A stretch of 40,281 bases of DNA, taken from Chloroflexota bacterium. Lineage in GTDB: Bacteria > Chloroflexota > Dehalococcoidia > Lucifugimonadales > UBA2962. A model generated the notes under the pieces. It had not been told where the DNA came from and ran no database searches. It saw only the letters and a list, made by a program, of their open reading frames with translations. Shown here in pieces: positions 1-7,830 of the stretch. Each line of letters starts with the position of its first letter. The first letter of the stretch is position 1. The stretch is from the NCBI GenBank assembly GCA_002699485.1, contig PAAV01000012.1, positions 1-40,281 of the forward strand. Reading direction: 5' to 3'. A program made the position numbers and the translations under genes.

Positions 1-150
1 AATATAAAAGATAGGATTGTGTCTGATAAAAAGCGAACCCGTGGAAAAGTTCATTGGGTATTGTTAAACGACATTGGATCGGCCACAACAAATTCTGAAG
101 TAACCGATTCTGAAATAACACAAGCTCTTAAAAACGTCAGTTCAGTTTAA
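1..150 (+). CDS. aroB: 3-dehydroquinate synthase, C-terminal end (partial)
   Basis: The frame is open from base 1 and stops at 148-150, giving the last 49 residues of a protein that begins outside the window. The stretch D-K-K-x-x-x-G-K-V-H-W-V-L-L-N-D-I-G matches the C-terminal segment of 3-dehydroquinate synthase, where DKK and (F/W)-V-L-L-x-x-I-G are conserved. That enzyme converts DAHP to 3-dehydroquinate in the cytosolic shikimate pathway and uses NAD and a divalent metal. The tgt gene follows after 27 bases on the same strand, so the two may be cotranscribed. The call rests on a short tail, without the catalytic core. Confidence 0.75.
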   Translation, partial: NIKDRIVSDKKRTRGKVHWVLLNDIGSATTNSEVTDSEITQALKNVSSV

Positions 151-177
151 ATTAGACTGTCTGGAAGATTTAATATC

Positions 178-1344
178 TTGATTTTTAAATTAGAAGCTAC
201 AGACGGACGAGCTAGAACCGGTTCCATTCATACAACAAAAGGAACTATAGATACTCCTGTATTTATGCCAGTTGGCACACAGGCTAGCGTCAAGTCCCTG
301 GATCCTAAGGACTTAACTGCATTAAATGCACAAATTATTCTTGGTAACACTTATCACCTATACCTAAGGCCTGGTGTTGAGTTAATCAAGGATTTTGGAG
401 GTTTAGGGAAATTTATGGGTTGGGACGGACCAATCTTGACTGACTCTGGTGGCTTCCAAGGGTTCAGCTTGGGACGTTTAATGAAAACAGATCAAGATGG
501 TATCGAATTTAAATCACACCTGGATGGTTCAAGTCATTTATTTACCCCAGAAAAGGTAATTGATTATCAAGAATCTTTAGGTTCAGATATTGTAATGCCT
601 TTAGATTGGTGTGTAGAACTTCCCAATGACTTAGACACGTTAAAAATGGCAGTGAAAAGAACCACGTCGTGGGCAGAACGATCACTTAACGTCAAAAGTA
701 ACGACCAATATGCTCTTTTTGGGATCGTGCAGGGAGGTACAGAAAAAACCCTAAGAGAATTGTCAGCAAAGCAAATCACAAAACTAGATTTTGATGGCTA
801 TTCAATTGGCGGTTTGAGTGTAGGGGAAACAAAATCAAAAATGTATGATATAGCTTCCTTCACAGCTCAGTTGTTACCTGAAAATAAGCCAAGGTATTTA
901 ATGGGAGTTGGGTCACCAGAAGACTTGTTCGAGTCTGTTGCTGTTGGAATAGATATGTTTGATTGTGTTTTACCTACTAGAGTAGCCAGAAATGGTAGTT
1001 TATTCACGTCTAACGGAAGAATTAATATAGTGGGAAAACGGTTTCGAGCAATGAACAGGCCGATAGAAGCAGAGTGCGACTGCTATACCTGCATGAATTT
1101 TACGGCAAGTTATTTAAGCCACCTATTCAGAGCAAAAGAACTTTTGGGTTACAGACTTGCATCAATACATAATTTGCGTTTTATCACTAATTTGATGACC
1201 AATATGAGAAATTCAATTCAGATAGGCGAATTTAAAGATTATAAAAAACGATTTTTAAATGAATATCGGCCAACCAACGAATCAATCAGAATTGATCAGA
1301 AACAAAAATGGTTAGATATAAAAAATGAAAATTTCGGAAAGTAA
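178..1344 (+). CDS. tgt: tRNA-guanine transglycosylase (queuosine pathway)
   Basis: This enzyme exchanges guanine-34 of GUN-anticodon tRNAs for preQ1, the first tRNA-bound step of queuosine synthesis. The 388 residues match the usual bacterial length. Seen are the general-base Asp in T-D-S-G-G-F-Q (D89), the preQ1 contacts D143 and C145 in L-D-W-C, F-G-I-V-Q-G-G near 181-187, S-I-G-G-L-S-V-G-E at 209-217, the nucleophile region F-D-C-V-L-P-T-R (D262) and the zinc site C300, C302, C305, H331. The start is TTG at 178, with a GGAAG-type ribosome site 10 bases upstream. Small oddities are G95 where SGGFQ is usually followed by Val, and D-W-C in place of D-E-C. The gene ends 4 bases from the convergent sulfur-carrier gene. 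Confidence 0.95.
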   Translation: MIFKLEATDGRARTGSIHTTKGTIDTPVFMPVGTQASVKSLDPKDLTALNAQIILGNTYHLYLRPGVELIKDFGGLGKFMGWDGPILTDSGGFQGFSLGRLMKTDQDGIEFKSHLDGSSHLFTPEKVIDYQESLGSDIVMPLDWCVELPNDLDTLKMAVKRTTSWAERSLNVKSNDQYALFGIVQGGTEKTLRELSAKQITKLDFDGYSIGGLSVGETKSKMYDIASFTAQLLPENKPRYLMGVGSPEDLFESVAVGIDMFDCVLPTRVARNGSLFTSNGRINIVGKRFRAMNRPIEAECDCYTCMNFTASYLSHLFRAKELLGYRLASIHNLRFITNLMTNMRNSIQIGEFKDYKKRFLNEYRPTNESIRIDQKQKWLDIKNENFGK

Positions 1345-1348
1345 GAGT

Positions 1349-1627
1349 TTAACGGCCGCCAGCTACAGCGGGGACAATTGAAATTTCGTCTCCAGATTTA
1401 GTTGGTGTATCTAAACCGTCCAAAAATCTAACATCTTCTCCATTAATATACACATTAACAAAATTTCGCAACGAGCCCGAGTCATCACACAACCTATCTT
1501 TGATACCTGGGTAAGCTTCATTTAAAGCTTCCACAACAGCAGATAGATTTTCTGCTTCAACGCTTACTTTATCGGCTCCATTTGTGACTCTACGTAATGG
1601 AGCTGGAATCCTCACATCAATACTCAT
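1349..1627 (-). CDS. CysO-like ubiquitin-fold sulfur carrier protein ending Gly-Gly-Arg
   Basis: This 92-residue MoaD/ThiS-family protein has the beta-grasp pattern and closely resembles actinobacterial CysO. F-V-N-V-Y-I-N-G-E-D-V-R-F (about 50-62) and the tail I-V-P-A-V-A-G-G are typical. Such carriers are adenylated at the C-terminal glycine, turned into a thiocarboxylate, and donate sulfur to a PLP enzyme (CysM with CysO in mycobacteria). Here the reading frame continues one codon past Gly-Gly (CGT, Arg), so the mature GG end would need a protease, as known for some homocysteine-related carriers. It is third in a minus-strand unit behind the NIL protein (19-base gap) and threonine synthase. 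No adenylating enzyme or JAMM protease is in the window. A role in molybdopterin synthesis is less likely, because no moa genes are near. Confidence 0.85.
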   Translation of the reverse strand: MSIDVRIPAPLRRVTNGADKVSVEAENLSAVVEALNEAYPGIKDRLCDDSGSLRNFVNVYINGEDVRFLDGLDTPTKSGDEISIVPAVAGGR

Positions 1628-1646
1628 TTTTATAAAACCTCTAATA

Positions 1647-1889
1647 TTATCCTTCTACTACATCACCGGAAATTGGATCTACGCGCACTCCCTTTGTAGC
1701 AACCCAATCTAAGGCTTTTTGTATTTCATCTTCTTCGCCCTCTATTTCTAGCACAACCCATCCCATATCTTCCCTGACATCAGCTCTTCTAATGTTTGTT
1801 AACAGGTCGAAGTCTTTACTCAACATAGAAATGATTGGTTCTTTTATCATCTCTTGTTCGTAAGTGAATTTTACTCTTTTAATAGGCAT
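1647..1889 (-). CDS. NIL-domain (ACT-like) small protein
   Basis: This 80-residue protein consists almost entirely of a NIL domain: V-K-F-T-Y near the N-terminus, P-I-I-S-M-L-S, then N-I-R-R-A-D-V, a G-W-V-V-L-E-I-E-G strand and a final helix Q-K-A-L-D-W-V. NIL domains are ACT-like folds named from the C-terminus of methionine-importer ATPases, where they bind methionine. Stand-alone or ferredoxin-fused forms occur with homocysteine-forming genes in anaerobes. The gene starts 2 bases after the threonine synthase stop, and its AAGGAA ribosome site lies in the end of that gene, so translation is probably coupled. A regulatory or sulfur-transfer role beside the carrier is inference. No iron-sulfur motif is present. 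Confidence 0.8.
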   Translation of the reverse strand: MPIKRVKFTYEQEMIKEPIISMLSKDFDLLTNIRRADVREDMGWVVLEIEGEEDEIQKALDWVATKGVRVDPISGDVVEG

Positions 1890-1891
1890 TG

Positions 1892-3127
1892 TTAGTTCCT
1901 TTTATTCCAAACATCAAGAGCGTCCTGAAAGGATTTGTAATCTGGGTCCGTAAACACTGGGTCAGCGGCATCCTCGATCACTTCAACCGTTTTAAGACCG
2001 TTACCTGTTACAAAAGCGACCACCACCTCATCAGCTGAAATTATACCTCTTTTGGCAAGCGACCTTAAAGCTGATATCACAACACCGCCAGCTGTTTCGG
2101 TAAATATACCCTCTGTTTCAGCAAGTAGTTTCATGCACTCAGCCACTTCTGGTTCTGGAACTCTCACGGCATTACCTTTTGTTTCAGCTATAGTCTTAAG
2201 CGCATAAAATCCATCCGCTGGATTACCAATAGCTAATGATTTAGCTATTGTTTCAGGTTTAACAGGTTTGACATGATATGTGTCTTGATCAAATGCTTCT
2301 ACAATAGGAGAACATCCCGCTGGTTGAGCTAAATCCATGAATGTATCTACGGAGTCAAGTAAACCAAGATCTTTCAATTCATTTAATCCCTTCCAGATTT
2401 TAGTGAACAAAGAACCAGAGGCAGCAGGAACTATGCACCTGTCTGGAGCGCGCCAACCAAGTTGTTCCGCAACTTCGTAGCCCAAAGTTTTACTACCTTC
2501 ACTATAGTATGGCCTCATATTGATATTGACGAAAGCCCAGCCATGGTTATCTGCTAGTTCGCTACATAAACGGTTCACTTCATCGTAAGTACCATCAACT
2601 GCAACTAACGTGGATCCATATATAGCAGCTCCGAGTATTTTGCCCTGCTCTAGATCAGAGGGGAAAAAGACTTTTGTATCCATTTTTGCTTTAGCTCCAT
2701 GTGCGGAAACTGATCCAGCTAAATTACCAGTTGATGCACAAGCTAGTGTATCGAATCCAAATTCCAAAGCTTTGTTTGTTGCAACAGAAACCACTCTGTC
2801 TTTAAAGGAAAATGTCGGATTAGTGCTATCATTTTTTATATACAGATTATTTAAACCTAATAGTTTGCCAAGATTGTCTGCTTTAACTAAGGGAGTAAAT
2901 CCTGTACCCATATCGATTCCAGCATCTCTTGTGACAGGTAATAAGTCTTCGTATCTCCATATAGATAAAGGTCCTTTCTGAATCTTATCTTTAGAAATTA
3001 CCTTTTTGATAGCTTCATAGTCATATCCGACTTCTAATGGACCAAAACAAAATTCGCATACATGTTCCGGTGCTACGGGATATTCCCGACCACATTCACG
3101 ACAATATAAACACTTTATATATGACAC
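1892..3127 (-). CDS. thrC: threonine synthase family PLP enzyme with N-terminal zinc ribbon
   Basis: The 411-residue protein begins with a zinc-ribbon-like segment (C9-x2-C12 and C24-x2-C27), followed by a fold-type II PLP domain. The Schiff-base lysine is in F-S-F-K-D-R (K109) and the phosphate-binding region C-A-S-T-G-N-L-A is near 130. Family members convert O-phosphohomoserine and water to threonine. The partners here, a NIL-domain protein and a CysO-like carrier, leave open that the enzyme, or a second activity of it, accepts thiocarboxylate sulfur to make a sulfur amino acid. The start is GTG at 3127 with an in-frame TAA directly before it, which fixes the N-terminus. The ribosome site is weak. 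First gene of a three-gene unit. Confidence 0.88.
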   Translation of the reverse strand: MSYIKCLYCRECGREYPVAPEHVCEFCFGPLEVGYDYEAIKKVISKDKIQKGPLSIWRYEDLLPVTRDAGIDMGTGFTPLVKADNLGKLLGLNNLYIKNDSTNPTFSFKDRVVSVATNKALEFGFDTLACASTGNLAGSVSAHGAKAKMDTKVFFPSDLEQGKILGAAIYGSTLVAVDGTYDEVNRLCSELADNHGWAFVNINMRPYYSEGSKTLGYEVAEQLGWRAPDRCIVPAASGSLFTKIWKGLNELKDLGLLDSVDTFMDLAQPAGCSPIVEAFDQDTYHVKPVKPETIAKSLAIGNPADGFYALKTIAETKGNAVRVPEPEVAECMKLLAETEGIFTETAGGVVISALRSLAKRGIISADEVVVAFVTGNGLKTVEVIEDAADPVFTDPDYKSFQDALDVWNKRN

Positions 3128-3170
3128 TTAATTTCTCAGGTTTCACTAATAATAGTCTAAACATTATAAA

Positions 3171-3194
3171 TCGCGGGTGTAGACTGCCCCGCGA
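3171..3194 (-). other. GC-rich hairpin at the 5' end of the thrC leader
   Basis: TCGCGGG (3171-3177) and CCCGCGA (3188-3194) form a perfect 7-bp stem around a 10-base loop, very GC-rich against the local sequence. On the minus strand it is followed by TTTATAATGTTT, so it could end transcription from the upstream aminotransferase gene. It also lies immediately downstream of a good promoter (-10 at 3203-3208), which would put it at the very 5' end of the thrC transcript, about 45 bases before the GTG. The stem is seen; terminator, operator or 5' stabiliser cannot be decided from sequence. Confidence 0.6.
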
Positions 3195-3202
3195 CTCATC
3201 TG

Positions 3203-3232
3203 ATCGTAGCAATTGCCTATCCTGAGTGTCAA
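3203..3232 (-). promoter_or_regulatory. probable sigma-70-type promoter of thrC-NIL-cysO
   Basis: On the minus strand TTGACA (3227-3232) is separated by 18 bases from TACGAT (3203-3208). The -35 is a perfect consensus and the -10 matches 4 of 6. Predicted initiation is near 3196, about 70 bases before the thrC start. Confidence 0.55.
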
Positions 3233-3308
3233 TGAATTATCAGCTTCTTTTAAAATCCAATTCCTGAAAATAGGTAAATAGACAAATTAGTTGCACAACA
3301 TACGTTGA

Positions 3309-4514
3309 TTAAAAAAATCCTTTCTGGGTAAAAAGATCTGATAAAACTTCTATTCCGCGGCTTATTTCTTCTGACGAATTGTAGCCGAAACATAATCGTG
3401 CATAATTATGACCAGAACTAGCATCAGCAGCAAACATCGGTCCAGGCTGATAGCCAACACCAGCATTCAATGCTTCTCCTGTGATTTCAGTTAGATCCGC
3501 TGAGTGAGGCATCTCCAACCACAAATAAAGCCCTCCCTCGGGAGTACTCCATTTCGCATTAGAACCAAACATCTCTCCAAGTGTTGCAATCATTGTATCT
3601 CGTCTATCTCTTTGGATCTTAAGAATTTTTGCTACATGGTCATCTAAACCTGACATCGCATATCTATGAATGGCAAGAGCAGCAAATTCATTCACTCCAC
3701 TTCCGCTTATTTTACGGACCATTCTGAAACGACCGATTATTTCTTCTGGGCCAACAAAATATCCCATTCTAAGACCAGGAGCGATTGTTTTAGAAAAAGA
3801 ACCCACGTACATCACCTGACCTGTCATATCTAATGAATGGATTGCAGGTACGTTATCTCCTTCAAACCTCAAATCAACATAACAATCATCCTCTAATATT
3901 GGTATCTCATAAAAAGATGCAATATCTAAAAGTGATTTTCGTCTTTCTAACGTCATGGTCCAGCCCTGCGGGTTTTGGAATGTAGGTATGGTATAAATCA
4001 ATTTTGGCCTTTTATCCTGTGCAACCAAATCCGCGATTACCATCTCTAGATTGTCAGGTTTCATTCCTGAGTCATCGCACAAAATCCCATGAACCTCCGC
4101 ACCTGAAATTCGTAGTTTTGTTAAAGTGTTCGAATAACAAAAATCTTCAGTTATTACGGCATCTCCCGGATCTATTAACAAGTCAATTATTGTTGCAATA
4201 TGCTGAGAGGAACCATCACCTAATACGATCTGCTCTGGATCAACTTTCATTGCCCTATCTCTTTTTAACTTATGAGACACGTACTCTCGTAACGGTCCGT
4301 ATCCTTGTACATCTGGATACAAGGCCAGATCAGAACCTTCATCTGAAAGACCTTCTTTAAGAGCAGAAACGAGGCCATCTATAGGTAATGAATCAGGGTC
4401 AGGGTAAGCAATAGCAAAGTCATATTTACCACGGGCCAACTCACCACGATCACGAAAAGGTGGGGCTTGTTTGGACAATATTTTGTTGAATTCAATAAGT
4501 TTTTTATTTTCCAA
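3309..4514 (-). CDS. PLP-dependent aminotransferase, class I/II (2-aminoadipate / MocR-domain type)
   Basis: A fold-type I aminotransferase of 401 residues. Seen are Y-P-D-V-Q-G-Y-G-P-L-R at about 66-76, F-Q-N-P-Q-G at 179-184 (N181 contacts PLP), E-D-D-C-Y near 208-212, the PLP lysine in S-F-S-K-T-I-A-P-G-L-R (K242) and a C-terminal R-L-C-F-G-Y that should hold the substrate carboxylate. This is the catalytic domain shared by 2-aminoadipate and valine-pyruvate-type transaminases and MocR regulators. There is no winged-helix extension, so it is an enzyme. The amino-acid substrate cannot be named. TTG start at 4514, with AGGAA about 9 bases upstream. Confidence 0.85.
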   Translation of the reverse strand: MENKKLIEFNKILSKQAPPFRDRGELARGKYDFAIAYPDPDSLPIDGLVSALKEGLSDEGSDLALYPDVQGYGPLREYVSHKLKRDRAMKVDPEQIVLGDGSSQHIATIIDLLIDPGDAVITEDFCYSNTLTKLRISGAEVHGILCDDSGMKPDNLEMVIADLVAQDKRPKLIYTIPTFQNPQGWTMTLERRKSLLDIASFYEIPILEDDCYVDLRFEGDNVPAIHSLDMTGQVMYVGSFSKTIAPGLRMGYFVGPEEIIGRFRMVRKISGSGVNEFAALAIHRYAMSGLDDHVAKILKIQRDRRDTMIATLGEMFGSNAKWSTPEGGLYLWLEMPHSADLTEITGEALNAGVGYQPGPMFAADASSGHNYARLCFGYNSSEEISRGIEVLSDLFTQKGFF

Positions 4515-4563
4515 TTTAATTATTCCTGTTTCCTGTATTTAACCTTTTGGTTTATCTTTATTT

Positions 4564-5280
4564 TTATTGGACATCATCAACTCTTATTCGAAGTCTCTTG
4601 TTTCGCTTACCTTTGCTTTGATGTCCAACAATTATGATCTTACCAACATCAGAGGTATTAGATACATGTGTGCCACCGTCAGCCTGAATATCCAGACCAT
4701 CGATTTCGACAATTCGCACTTCTTCGATATTGGGAGGTAAAAGATTTATCTTTGTTCGAATCAAGTCAGGAATTTTAAAGGCTTCTTCGCGAGGCAGGAA
4801 TTTTACAGTTACTTCTCGTTTCTCATCAACCTCGATATCTATTGCTCGCTGAACAGTAATTGCAAAATCAGAAGACATTTCGTCAAGTTCAAAATCCATT
4901 CTTGCTTCTAAAGGCTTCATGTTTCCACCTGTTACCTGAACTCCAAAGTCCCTCCATATTACTCCACATAAAATATGAAGCGCAGTATGAGTTCTCATTA
5001 ATTGGTATCTTCGATCCCAATTTATCATTCCTTCAACTTCCTGACCCAATCGCGGCATAAGATCGTCTGTTAAATGTATTAATTGATTCCCGATCCGTTT
5101 AACTCCTTGTATTTCGATTTCTTTCCCATCGAATTTCAGGATGCCTGAATCAGACGGTTGCCCACCTCCACCCGGATAAAAAATAGTCTGTTCTAGCTCA
5201 ACCCCCTCTGGTAAAACATCTTTTACTATAGCTTTCATGCTTTTTTGATATGCATCGATGTGAGCAAGTATGCGAGTCAC
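4564..5280 (-). CDS. alanyl-tRNA editing protein (AlaX type)
   Basis: This is a free-standing trans-editing domain related to the AlaRS second additional domain. Such proteins hydrolyse Ser-tRNA(Ala) or Gly-tRNA(Ala). The N-terminal part carries F-Y-P-G-G-G-G-Q-P-S-D-S-G, as in AlaX-M proteins. The zinc motif H-T-A-L-H (H98, H102) is present. The second half of the zinc site reads D-G-G-T-H (D201, H205), where Cys is usual in place of the Asp. I place the start at GTG 5280, because GGAGG lies 5 bases before it. An in-frame TTG at 5292 would put four extra residues in front and overlap that ribosome site. The gene is divergent from lhgO, 71 bases away. Confidence 0.85.
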   Translation of the reverse strand: MTRILAHIDAYQKSMKAIVKDVLPEGVELEQTIFYPGGGGQPSDSGILKFDGKEIEIQGVKRIGNQLIHLTDDLMPRLGQEVEGMINWDRRYQLMRTHTALHILCGVIWRDFGVQVTGGNMKPLEARMDFELDEMSSDFAITVQRAIDIEVDEKREVTVKFLPREEAFKIPDLIRTKINLLPPNIEEVRIVEIDGLDIQADGGTHVSNTSDVGKIIIVGHQSKGKRNKRLRIRVDDVQ

Positions 5281-5351
5281 TGAATCCTCCAATAACTTTT
5301 TATAAGGGTTTTAGATTTTATCTAATGATTGATGAAGTATAAAATATCAGC

Positions 5352-6563
5352 ATGAAAAAAAGTATTTATGATATAGCTGTGATCGGAGCAGGAATTATAG
5401 GTCTAGCAACTGCAATGCAGCTAACCAATAAATTCCCTTCATTAAAAATAGTTGTCTTAGACAAAGAGAATGTCACAGCAGAACATCAGACTGGCCACAA
5501 CAGCGGGGTGATACATGCGGGTATTTACTATAAGCCTGGTTCAGCTAAAGCTAGTTTCTGTTACACAGGTAATAAAGAGTTACGACAATTCTGTGACGAA
5601 AATGATGTCCCTTACAAAATGTGCGGAAAATTGGTAATCGCCGTCAATGAACATGAAATCCCAATGCTTGAGGAATTGCATAAAAGAGGCACAGCTAACG
5701 GAGTTGAAGGTCTGCAGATCATCGGAAAAGATGAACTTAGCGAGAAAGAACCTAATGCTGCTGGTTTAAAGGCAATTTGGTCGCCAAACACTGGAATAAT
5801 TGATTACAAAAAAGTTACCGAATCGTACGCTGGCTTGTTCAAAAAGAATGGAGGAGATTTAATCTTAAATTCAAAGGTAAAATCACTCAATCGAGAAAAC
5901 AAAAACATAGTCCTGGAAACAGAAAATAAAACTATTAAATCAAAACATATAATTAATTGTGCAGGACTACATGCAGACCAAATCGCAAGATTGATGGGGC
6001 ACGACGCAGGAATACGTATTGTGCCATTTAGGGGTGAGTATTATTCGATATCTAAAGCTCGAGGAAAGCTGATAAACGGGTTAATTTACCCTGTCCCCGA
6101 CCCAGCAATGCCTTTTCTGGGTGTGCACTTTACAACAAGGATAGATGGAACGGTTGAAGCCGGTCCTAATGCCGTACTTGCTTTTGCGAGAGAAGGTTAT
6201 TCAAAGTTTTCTTTCAATTTACCAGATGCTTTCAACACACTGGCTTTCCCTGGATTTTGGAAAATGTCCGCTAAACATTGGAAAACTGGATTGGCGGAGC
6301 AATACCGATCAATCAATAAGAATTCGTTCTTGAAGTCGCTTCAATATTTGGTTCCAGATATAAAAATGTCGGACTTAACTGAACCTGGATCAGGAGTTCG
6401 TGCACAAGCAGTAGATAAGGCAGGAAACTTGCTGCAGGACTTTTCAATCATAGAAGCAAATAGTGCAATTCATGTCTTAAGTGCTCCTTCCCCAGGGGCA
6501 ACATCATCTTTGACTATCGGAAAACACATAGTTGAACTAGCTCGAAAAAACTTCGAGCTGTAA
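5352..6563 (+). CDS. lhgO: L-2-hydroxyglutarate oxidase / dehydrogenase
   Basis: An FAD-dependent DAO-fold oxidoreductase of 403 residues. The N-terminus shows the dinucleotide-binding G-A-G-I-I-G (12-17), with the acidic end of the second strand in V-V-L-D-K-E. H-N-S-G-V-I-H-A-G-I-Y-Y (about 49-60) is the family signature. The enzyme oxidises L-2-hydroxyglutarate to 2-oxoglutarate, usually passing electrons to quinones or oxygen, and removes a by-product of promiscuous malate dehydrogenases. TATAAA (5338-5343) lies only 8 bases before the ATG and no ribosome site is visible, so the mRNA may be leaderless. It ends 4 bases from the convergent alcohol dehydrogenase gene. Confidence 0.9.
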   Translation: MKKSIYDIAVIGAGIIGLATAMQLTNKFPSLKIVVLDKENVTAEHQTGHNSGVIHAGIYYKPGSAKASFCYTGNKELRQFCDENDVPYKMCGKLVIAVNEHEIPMLEELHKRGTANGVEGLQIIGKDELSEKEPNAAGLKAIWSPNTGIIDYKKVTESYAGLFKKNGGDLILNSKVKSLNRENKNIVLETENKTIKSKHIINCAGLHADQIARLMGHDAGIRIVPFRGEYYSISKARGKLINGLIYPVPDPAMPFLGVHFTTRIDGTVEAGPNAVLAFAREGYSKFSFNLPDAFNTLAFPGFWKMSAKHWKTGLAEQYRSINKNSFLKSLQYLVPDIKMSDLTEPGSGVRAQAVDKAGNLLQDFSIIEANSAIHVLSAPSPGATSSLTIGKHIVELARKNFEL

Positions 6564-6567
6564 ACAA

Positions 6568-7671
6568 CTACATCATTAAAACTCCACGAAGGTTCTTTCC
6601 AGCATGTAAATCTGCAAATGCTTCATTGACTGCATCTAATGGATAAGTTGAGGTCACCATGTCATCAAGATTAAGCTTGCCTCCTCTATAAAGATCGAGC
6701 AACTTAGGGATATCAACATTCATTCTAGCGCTACCGTATCCAGTACCTCGGATGGTTTTTTCCGTAAACGGGAAATCTAAAGCAGGAATGGAAACTTCAT
6801 CTCCCATTTTTGCCCCACCGATGACTACGGCTGTTCCACATTTGGCTAGCGCATCCCAACTGTCTCGCATTAATTGTGGCTGACCAACCGCCTCAAAAGT
6901 ATAGTTAGCTCCCCCACCAGTGATTTTCTGGATTTCTTCCACTGCATTTACTTTAGATGCATCAACAGTATGAGTAGCACCAAATTGTTTAGCTAACTCT
7001 AATTTATTCTGTTTAACATCGACGGCGATAATGGGATATGCTCCTGAAAGAACAGCTCCTTGAATACAGCTTATCCCAACTCCACCAGAACCAAAGACTG
7101 CCAAGCTTTCTCCAGCAGCGGGTTTAGCAGTATTTATGACGGCACCCACACCAGTCATTACTGCACAACCAACTAGAGCAGCTTTGTCTAAAGGAATATC
7201 TTTATCGATTTTCACTACGCTTTTTTCATCACATATTGTGTATTCTGCCATCGTAGATATTCCTAAAAAGTGATAATAAGGCTTACCATCTTTATGGTAT
7301 CTATTTGTACCATCAGCAAGGGTATTACCTGTTACCATTTCCCCTCTTCCAACATCACACATGTTTGATTTTCCTACGGTGCAGTAGTAACAATTTCCAC
7401 AGGCATAAATCCAAGATAAAACCACGTGATCGCCGGGCTTTACAGTGGTGACTGCACTTCCTGCTTTCTCTACTATACCGGCACCCTCATGACCTAAAAT
7501 CATTGGCATGCCACCTTCCCAATATTGTTCTCCTAGAATAAACGCGTAATCGCTGTGACAGACGCCTGATGCAGCTATTTTCACTTTTACTTCTGTTGGT
7601 TTTGGATCATCTATTTCAACCTCTTCCACTTTCATAGGTTGCCCATAATTATGTAATACAGCTGCTCTCAA
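6568..7671 (-). CDS. zinc-dependent alcohol dehydrogenase (class III-like MDR)
   Basis: A 367-residue medium-chain dehydrogenase. Catalytic zinc ligands are C38, H61 (G-H-E-G-A-G) and C169. The structural zinc lobe has C91, C94, C97 and C105. The Rossmann motif G-S-G-G-V-G is at 194-199. The family oxidises alcohols or hydroxymethyl adducts with NAD(P). The C-terminal part resembles class III formaldehyde dehydrogenase relatives, but the substrate is not readable. Start is TTG at 7671, firmly supported by GGAGGG 5 bases upstream. A second, diverged member of the family is at 19400-20491. Convergent with lhgO. Confidence 0.9.
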   Translation of the reverse strand: MRAAVLHNYGQPMKVEEVEIDDPKPTEVKVKIAASGVCHSDYAFILGEQYWEGGMPMILGHEGAGIVEKAGSAVTTVKPGDHVVLSWIYACGNCYYCTVGKSNMCDVGRGEMVTGNTLADGTNRYHKDGKPYYHFLGISTMAEYTICDEKSVVKIDKDIPLDKAALVGCAVMTGVGAVINTAKPAAGESLAVFGSGGVGISCIQGAVLSGAYPIIAVDVKQNKLELAKQFGATHTVDASKVNAVEEIQKITGGGANYTFEAVGQPQLMRDSWDALAKCGTAVVIGGAKMGDEVSIPALDFPFTEKTIRGTGYGSARMNVDIPKLLDLYRGGKLNLDDMVTSTYPLDAVNEAFADLHAGKNLRGVLMM

Positions 7672-7721
7672 TTTATCCCTCCAGAAAATTTCAAGTTATA
7701 TATAAGTAAAAACCAGCAGTG

Positions 7722-7739
7722 TAGGATTATCCCATCCTA
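7722..7739. promoter_or_regulatory. short inverted repeat in a divergent intergenic region
   Basis: TAGGAT (7722-7727) and ATCCTA (7734-7739) flank 6 bases in the 159-base gap between the divergent alcohol dehydrogenase and tartrate/malate dehydrogenase genes. The position fits a regulator-binding site. With 6-base arms the chance of coincidence is not small. Confidence 0.3.
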
Positions 7740-7830
7740 AGTTTTAATGTCAATAAGTCAGTATAAGCCACAAGCTAATTTTTCATTAGTAATCTCCTGC
7801 TGATATAGACTGTATGGATGGAGCAAAACA

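Noticed and set aside
4004-4360. A 118-codon plus-strand frame opposite the aminotransferase gene
   Set aside because: Antisense to conserved PLP-enzyme motifs; low-complexity Leu/His-rich product, typical of a shadow frame.
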